NCBI RefSeq assembly: GCF_020360975.1
Contig: NW_025408675.1
Coordinates: 310,001 to 374,000, forward strand
Origin: Hirsutella rhossiliensis
Lineage: Eukaryota > Ascomycota > Sordariomycetes > Hypocreales > Ophiocordycipitaceae
Direction of reading: 5' to 3'
Length of the DNA stretch: 64,000 nt
Part shown: positions 58,501 to 64,000 of the stretch, in pieces
How positions within the stretch are numbered: the stretch's first letter is position 1
Layout of the letters: the number at the start of each line of letters is the position of its first letter
Notes under the pieces: generated by a model
Database searches by the model: none
Seen by the model: the letters and a program-made list of their open reading frames with translations, nothing else
Told to the model about the DNA's origin: nothing
Translations under genes and position numbers: made by a program

Positions 58501-59259
58501 ATAGGAGCCAGGCTCGACGAGATCCCTGCTGAGAGGATCCAGTTGGGCACACAATGGATGAAGCGAGATTGCCCTGCCACGCCCGTCAGCCAATGCCAAC
58601 TGACACGGGCTGCTGCGGCAAGAGTCGAGATGTCTGTTCCAGCCATCTACAACTCGAGTTATGCCTTGGCGATATGGGATATGAATCAGACGTCGACTCC
58701 AGTTTATGCCTCAGCGCGCACACGCGGCCCCCGGCCGACGCCGAACCAGCCCCCGGCCCGCAAATCTGGGCCTGCTCGTATAGCTGCCGGTAGACCAGCA
58801 GCGCTAACAGTGTTCGGCGTGTAAATGGTACGACAATCGATGACGGACTAAACAGCGCGGGTTGGCCAAGGGACTAAGACGAGAATAAGAAAGGACGGGC
58901 CGGGTTCGCCCCAGGGCCTTGGGGAGGCGGGAAGAAGGGGGCATGGGGGCCAAGTCCCACCGGCTTGGGCCCAATGATCGGCGGCCGCGCCAACAAGAGA
59001 ACCATCGGGATAGCCGGTCGGTGGGAGAGGAGGTGCCGGAGACTATATTAATTACAGTGGACTACGAATACAGCTGGACAACTGCAGTAGAGTAGACAGA
59101 ACGGTTGGAGCCGCCCATGGGAACGTCTTTGCTGGATGGATGGATCTTGTCTCAGGCTGCCCAGCGTTTAAACGCCGTTGGCGCTGTACACACGGAGCAC
59201 ACGGAGCATACACGCGGCACGTTGGGGCTGGCTGGTGGTTGTCTATGTAGGTAGTAGGT

Positions 59260-59280
59260 GGTTAGTTAGTTAGTTAGTTG
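59260..59280. repeat. (GTTA)n microsatellite
   Basis: Five tandem GTTA units. Confidence 0.85.
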
Positions 59281-59486
59281 GAGCAGCCAAGTTGCGTGGT
59301 GCTTTTCAACGAGGGAGAAGAAGAAAGCACATTTATTTTATTACTGTAAATGCTGCATTACCCACCCACCCAACGAGCAGACAGGCAGGCAGTTTGTTGG
59401 CTGTGTCGAAGATGGTCGTCCATGGCATGGCCGAGAAGCGCCAACTGGACTTTGATGAATCATCCGTGTCTGGCCCATGATTAGGC

Positions 59487-59519
59487 GCCTTGCATCCGCC
59501 TTGCATCCGCCTTGCATCC
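59487..59519. repeat. 11-bp tandem repeat, three copies
   Basis: Three perfect head-to-tail copies of GCCTTGCATCC. Confidence 0.85.
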
Positions 59520-60040
59520 GGCATCGAGCGGTTATCAGATGATGACCGGGTGGAGCCGAAGAGAAAGAGTTTCGAGGTGCAGGCCTGGACTCTCGGCCTT
59601 GGAAAGAGGGGAAGAACCCTGATGGCGCGGGTGCTATCGTGACGATGGAGTCCGACTGACTTGCAGCGTCCATCGTCGCCTTTGACACACACAAGGCGGC
59701 CGCCGAGGCCCTCCTCCCTCGGCCTCCCACGGCTCGACAGGATTGTTCCTTGGACACGACGAGCGCTTGGCCCGGCTGAAGAGAAGAAGAAAAAGGGGTC
59801 GAGCCAGGGTAGACCACCGCTGTCGAGCCTCTCTCTCCGAGGAGCCCTTGACCTGGCCAGATGGCGGCGTGGCCACAAAGCCGAGGACCCCATGGACCCA
59901 TTCTCCCCCACAGCACTTGCGAGGGAGATGCCTGGAGGAGGAGGGAGGAGACGAAGCGACCATTTGGCCGGGCGGGCGGGCGGGCCCTTTCTTTGCCAAC
60001 CTTTTTTTCTGCAAAAGGTGCGTTGTTGGTTGGCCTGGAG

Positions 60041-60075
60041 ATGGATGGATGGATGGATGGATGGATGGATGGATG
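60041..60075. repeat. (ATGG)n microsatellite
   Basis: Eight to nine tandem ATGG units, the longest simple repeat of this region. Confidence 0.9.
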
Positions 60076-60140
60076 CGGGTGCATGCAGCAAGTACGGAGT
60101 AGTACAGTATAGGTTAGGACATGCAGTTAGTTGGAGATGG

Positions 60141-60163
60141 CTCTCTCTCTCTCTCTCTCTCTC
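60141..60163. repeat. (CT)n microsatellite
   Basis: Eleven CT dinucleotides followed by a GT run. Confidence 0.9.
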
Positions 60164-60724
60164 GTGTGTGTGCATGTGTATGTGTATACTGTACTACGGT
60201 ATATACGTTATTACGGGATAGTATATGTAATTATAGTAGGTATGTATGGCTCGAGTCGCGCCCCCAATGTCGCTGGTCCGCGCAGACAGACCCAGACCCC
60301 AAAGACCCCAAAACCCAACACTCATCACTCATGCATTGACACGTCGAATTTCCTCGGACTCGCGCAGGTGGTCAAAACGGCGCACGGTTCTCGCCCGATG
60401 CCGCGTGGTGAAACGACCTTGTCCCACGCCAACGGGAGGCGCATGAAACAGAATTTTGACAGGAGCAAAATACCCCAGCTTTCTTTGATGTGGCACGCCT
60501 TGATTGGGGCAGATTTTTTTTTTACACGTAGCATCATCATCATCATCATGCGTACATACCGTATGCAGTATATACAGTATATGCTCACCTATATATCCAT
60601 CCAGCTGGACACCAGCTATCACGAACACAGTAGGCAAAATGCATGTCCACATGTAATTATTCATGTACAGCCTGCCTGTGTCTGGAGGATGCATGCATGC
60701 GTGCATTTCCAGAGAGACAGCTAG

Positions 60725-60742
60725 ACACACACACACACACAC
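60725..60742. repeat. (AC)n microsatellite
   Basis: Nine AC dinucleotides. Confidence 0.85.
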
Positions 60743-60864
60743 ATCCCTGCATCAACCGGTGGACGCATTAAAACCACTCGGCGGATCCTGTTTCGTTTTT
60801 TTTTTCTTGCATGCTGCAACACGTTGGCCGATGCCATATGGTGTGACCGACAGACATGGCAAAA

Positions 60865-60925
60865 AGAGGAAGAGGAAGAGGACGAGACGGCGGAGGACGA
60901 GACGGCGGAGGACGAGACGACGGAG
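60865..60925. repeat. GAGGAMGAG / GGAGGACGAGACGRC tandem
   Basis: Purine-rich tandem: GAAGAGGAAGAG followed by about three 15-bp GGAGGACGAGACGGC units. The Glu/Asp/Thr frame it encodes on + (ETAEDETAEDET) has no context supporting translation. Confidence 0.75.
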
Positions 60926-62060
60926 GCACGAGACGGAGGAGGCACGAATAGGGGCAACGCCCCGCCACGCCAGAGCAAGACGGTCAGGGGCCTTCCCGGC
61001 TCCGAGCTCGCCCTCTCTGCATCGGCTCCCACCAGAGTGTTCCCTCCCCTCCATCCTCGAGGCTGTGCTCCATCCATCGACTGACTGAGTCTCCTGCTCG
61101 CCAGGCGTCGTTTATAATAGACTATAATGCATGTCGCCGCAGGGACGAGTCTCGAGTCGCCACTGCCGGAACCGTCATTTGCCTCTGTCTGTGCGCACTC
61201 TGCGCTGCATCGTGAGCCCGTTTTTGTAACACGTCATTTTCTGCCTGGTTTTTCTCCTTCTTCTTTTCCCTCTCTCCCTTGCTTTCTTTTCCTTCCTCGT
61301 CATGCATGCCGTCCACCACCAGGTCCCCTATTCCTCTCGCTCGGCAGCCCCCTCGCCCGCTCCGGAACCGCTCCCCGGCCCAGCCTTTCGGTCCTGCTCG
61401 CTTGCGGGGAATGTCTGCATGTGTGTGCCTCTGTCCAGAACCCGCATGCCAAATCCTTCTGGCCATCATCTGTCGCCGTGTGTGAGGGCGTGACCATGCG
61501 TCTGTGTGCTCACACTTGCAGCGGCATGGCTGTCGTTGGCCTCCGCAACCCGCCTCGGCGCAGACAACGGGACCCTTCACCGCCGTAGCAAACCTGTGCT
61601 TGCTTGCTTCTTTTGTCCCTTTTCTTTCCTTCTTGGCCTTGGAACAAGCACAGCTCCTCGCCTCTAGTGAGAGGAAAAAGAAACGATACTGTCTTCCCGT
61701 CCCGCCGCCGTCTGTTTTTAGCCCATGGTCTGATCCACCGAGCAGACCAGCGTGCACAAAATGCCCATCTCAAGGCCACGGGCCTGTGTGTCATTGTGTG
61801 GTGTGTAGATGGCCGTCTGCCCCGTCATGTCTTGCCTCTTGAGCTCGCGAGCCTCCAGGCTGTGAATCAGCTCCACCACTTCAATCGGCCAACAGCTTTT
61901 GCGCCCCTGACAGTTCGCTTCTCAGCCTGAGCGAGGTCAAAAGACGAGTACGAAATAACAAGCGAGGCAGCAGGATGAGCCACTCCTTTGCACCCCCGCG
62001 TCGTCGCAAGGCTGCAGCGTGCGTTGAACAAGGCAGACGGTCCGCCAGCTGACTTTTGCG

Positions 62061-64000
62061 TCATTGGATTTGTCTCTCTATCATGACGCGTACATCGCCC
62101 ACGGACGTCCTTGCCATCTTCTTCAGGAGCGTCCTCTCGTCTGCCTCCCGGAACCTGTCCCAAGTGTCCAGTCCCTCTTTCGCCTGGATGCTCAGCGTCT
62201 CGTAGCCTTGCTTGATGACTTCGGTCACCTGGTGCGTCGTCAGGTTGCTGAGCTTCTTCTTCGACGACGTGCCCCCTTCCGTGAGCATCTGCTTGTAGTG
62301 CGTGCTCACGTTGATGAGCGTGTCGATCGAGTTGCTCTTGCGGTTCTCGAGCCTGTACTTTTCCTTGAACTTGGTCAGCATCTCGCCCGATTCTACAACC
62401 TTGTAAAACAGGTCGTCGTATGCGGCCGGGGTCGGCAAGAACGCCTCGCCAGCGGACAAGGACAGCGCGAGTAGGTTTACGACGTGGTCGAGCAGCGTGT
62501 CTATGTGGGACAGCTCCTTGAGGTCCGACGTGTAAGTCGCGAGGAACCGGATCAAGGCCAGCAAGGACCGGAACAGCTCCGACCAGTGGTACTGGAGACG
62601 GGTGCGGGAGCGCGACAGGTACGATATGATTCGCAACATGATGCCGACACATAGTGTATAGAGGCTGACGTCCAGCCGCCGCCGCAAGTTGTGGTTGATG
62701 CCGTCAATCATCGCGTCGAGGATGCATGCCGCAAACACCCGTTCTCCCTTGACCACGGGCAGAAAGGGTTGCCGTTGGCGGCAGAGGCGCACGTTGGCCT
62801 TGGATTCGTCGCTGCAGATCCTCTTGCAGATGACCAAGTCTTCAATCAGCAGACGAAATACCATCAGGTTGACATGAGCGTAGTTAGTCGCGCGGTTGGA
62901 GAGGTAGGCGTGTTGCAGCAGATACGACGTCAGCCCCAGAAAACTCGCCATCGGCTGCTCCTTTCCCTCGTCACCAGAGAGGGTGACGAGGTTGAAGCAA
63001 AAGAGCTTGTTCGCGTGGCAAAAGTCGTAAGTTGCCAGCAGGACGGTCGCGTTCTCTCCTGGCCTGGTCTTGTCAACAGGGGGGGCTCCTCCCATGGGTC
63101 CCTGGCGGTGGAGGGCGGCTGGCTTACAGTTCCGAAAACATCTGCTTTGCAGTCTGAGCATCGTACACGGGCTTCTTCTCGGGCTTGGGCCCTGGCACCA
63201 TGGCGCCAAGTCCAATCATGATTAGAGTGCTGCTAAATGTCCAGCCTTCTGGCAGATCGTCCTGAATGTCGACGTAGTCGGAAAGCAAAGCTTGGCACGT
63301 GTAGCCGACGCAGCGGATGATCTTTTGGATCGTCGATTCGTTGACAAAGTCGTTTAAGCGAAGCTGGTACGGATTCTGAAACTCAAACTTGTTGTAGTTG
63401 GCCAAGAGTCCGAGCAGCGTAAACGGTCCCAGCACCTGGCCGGCAGACTTGGAATCTTGTATAAACTGGACGGGCATGAGCGCGGCGCAGAACCCAAGGG
63501 GCGGGCACATGTACCTTCATGACCGAAGGAAAGAGGTCTCTTTGGATGAGGTACGTGAGCAAGGTCGTCTGGTACGCGCCCGCAGTCACCGCCAGAAGCA
63601 CCTCGACGGCCTTGTGCCGCAAGTCCACTGCGCCGGCATGAGTAAAGCTGGCTGACGTAGGAAGCCCGAGGATGGCGCTCACAGTCCGCCCCATTCCGCA
63701 AGATGCCGTCTAGGGTGCTCACAAAGTCGGTGAAGACGGTATCGATGTGGTCGAGCCCGGCCAGGACGTTAATGATGTCGGAGCTCGGGTGCGCATACTT
63801 CTTGGACAGCAGGCAAGAAAGGAAAATGGTCAAGGTCTAGCCAGGGTGGTGGTTATCAGCACGGCAGCCTTGCCAGCGGGGCTGGTCGCCGAGGGACACG
63901 TACATCCAAGCCATGCAGGGGCGCGAGGCCCTGGCCCGTCTTGACCGTCCCGATGGCTCGTGCAAAGACATCTCTGGTCCGGCCCTCGAGCAGAAGGGCA
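62061..64000 (-). CDS. ARMH3: ARMH3-like (DUF1741) armadillo-like helical protein, 3' part
   Basis: The gene runs off the right edge, so its 5' end is missing. Exons in gene order: at least 64000-63904, 63836-63683, 63627-63515, 63465-63128 and 63063-62061, with introns of 49-67 bp and TAG/CAG acceptors. The C-terminal ARMH3 domain is recognised by PFTLLGLLANYNKFEFQNPY, SLMLMIGLG-like SSTLIMIGLGAMVPG, ATVLLATYDFCHANKLFCFN, ASFLGLTSYLLQHAYLSNRA, VRLCRQRQPFLPVV, AYDDLFYKVVESGEML and TEVIKQGYETLSIQAKEGLDTWDRFREAD. In animals ARMH3 (C10orf76) works at the Golgi with GBF1 and PI4KB; the fungal role is inferred from homology. The acceptor at 63064 (ACCAG) restores FSEL-PGENATVLL; the nearer AAG alternative breaks the frame. 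The junction after ILRNGAD is the least certain. Confidence 0.87.

Larger units (their letters stand above)
49616..62060. other. 12.4-kb region without a supportable gene
   Basis: No open frame here shows a recognisable domain, and the longer ones (up to about 250 codons) overlap on opposite strands with low-complexity Ser/Pro/Arg composition typical of chance frames in GC-rich DNA. No transposase, reverse transcriptase, terminal repeats or AT-rich RIP-like sequence was seen. It holds many microsatellites, CT/GA-rich tracts (about 51960-52050, 56340-56400), and dispersed GTACTCCGTA and GTACTGTAC palindromes. The first part is presumably the RasGEF promoter and leader. Unrecognised spliced or non-coding genes cannot be excluded. 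Confidence 0.5.

Overview
The window is nuclear DNA of a filamentous ascomycete. The genes carry short spliceosomal introns (about 50-95 bp, GTRNGT...CTRAC...YAG), encode fungal proteins (PRM1, bifunctional tryptophan synthase, mitochondrial targeting peptides, maltose-permease-type MFS carriers, a CDC25-type RasGEF) and sit in moderately GC-rich sequence. Protein content and gene style fit Sordariomycetes, most likely Hypocreales; that placement is inference from recognised families, not from a database search.

Layout. 0-10 kb is compact housekeeping sequence: prm1 (+), the bifunctional tryptophan synthase gene (+, six exons, perfect TGACTCA box upstream), mitochondrial ribosomal protein bL28m (-), a coiled-coil protein (+), and mitochondrial aspartate aminotransferase (-) whose model needs 3-nt and 10-nt microexons. 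10.8-12.5 kb (-) encodes a secreted, internally repeated glycine-rich/cysteine-cluster protein, the most unusual gene here. 14.6-28 kb holds three membrane transporters on the minus strand (maltose-permease-like MFS, amino acid permease, SV2/SVOP-like MFS), with a DNAJC28-type (DUF1992) mitochondrial-looking protein between the first two. 28.9-32.3 kb (-) encodes a large disordered, Ser-rich, acidic protein I cannot name. 35.2-36.7 kb (+) is a membrane-anchored SGNH/GDSL-like protein with degenerate catalytic blocks; 38.4-38.9 kb (+) is KGD4/YMR31, a small 2-oxoglutarate dehydrogenase subunit; 40.6-42.4 kb (-) is an UNC-93-like MFS protein; 45.9-49.6 kb (-) is an SH3-RasGEF. The right edge (62.06-64 kb, -) carries the 3' part of an ARMH3/DUF1741 armadillo-like gene that runs out of the window.

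Between 49.6 and 62.06 kb there is a 12.4-kb stretch with no gene I can support and no recognisable transposon, but many short repeats and dispersed palindromes (GTACTCCGTA, GTACTGTAC, CCTACCTAGGTAGGTA).

Functionally the window is a mixed core-genome segment rather than a biosynthetic cluster: primary metabolism (Trp, Asp/Glu, 2-oxoglutarate dehydrogenase), mitochondrial translation and protein homeostasis, nutrient uptake, Ras signalling and cell fusion. No tRNA, rRNA, CRISPR array or intact mobile element was found.
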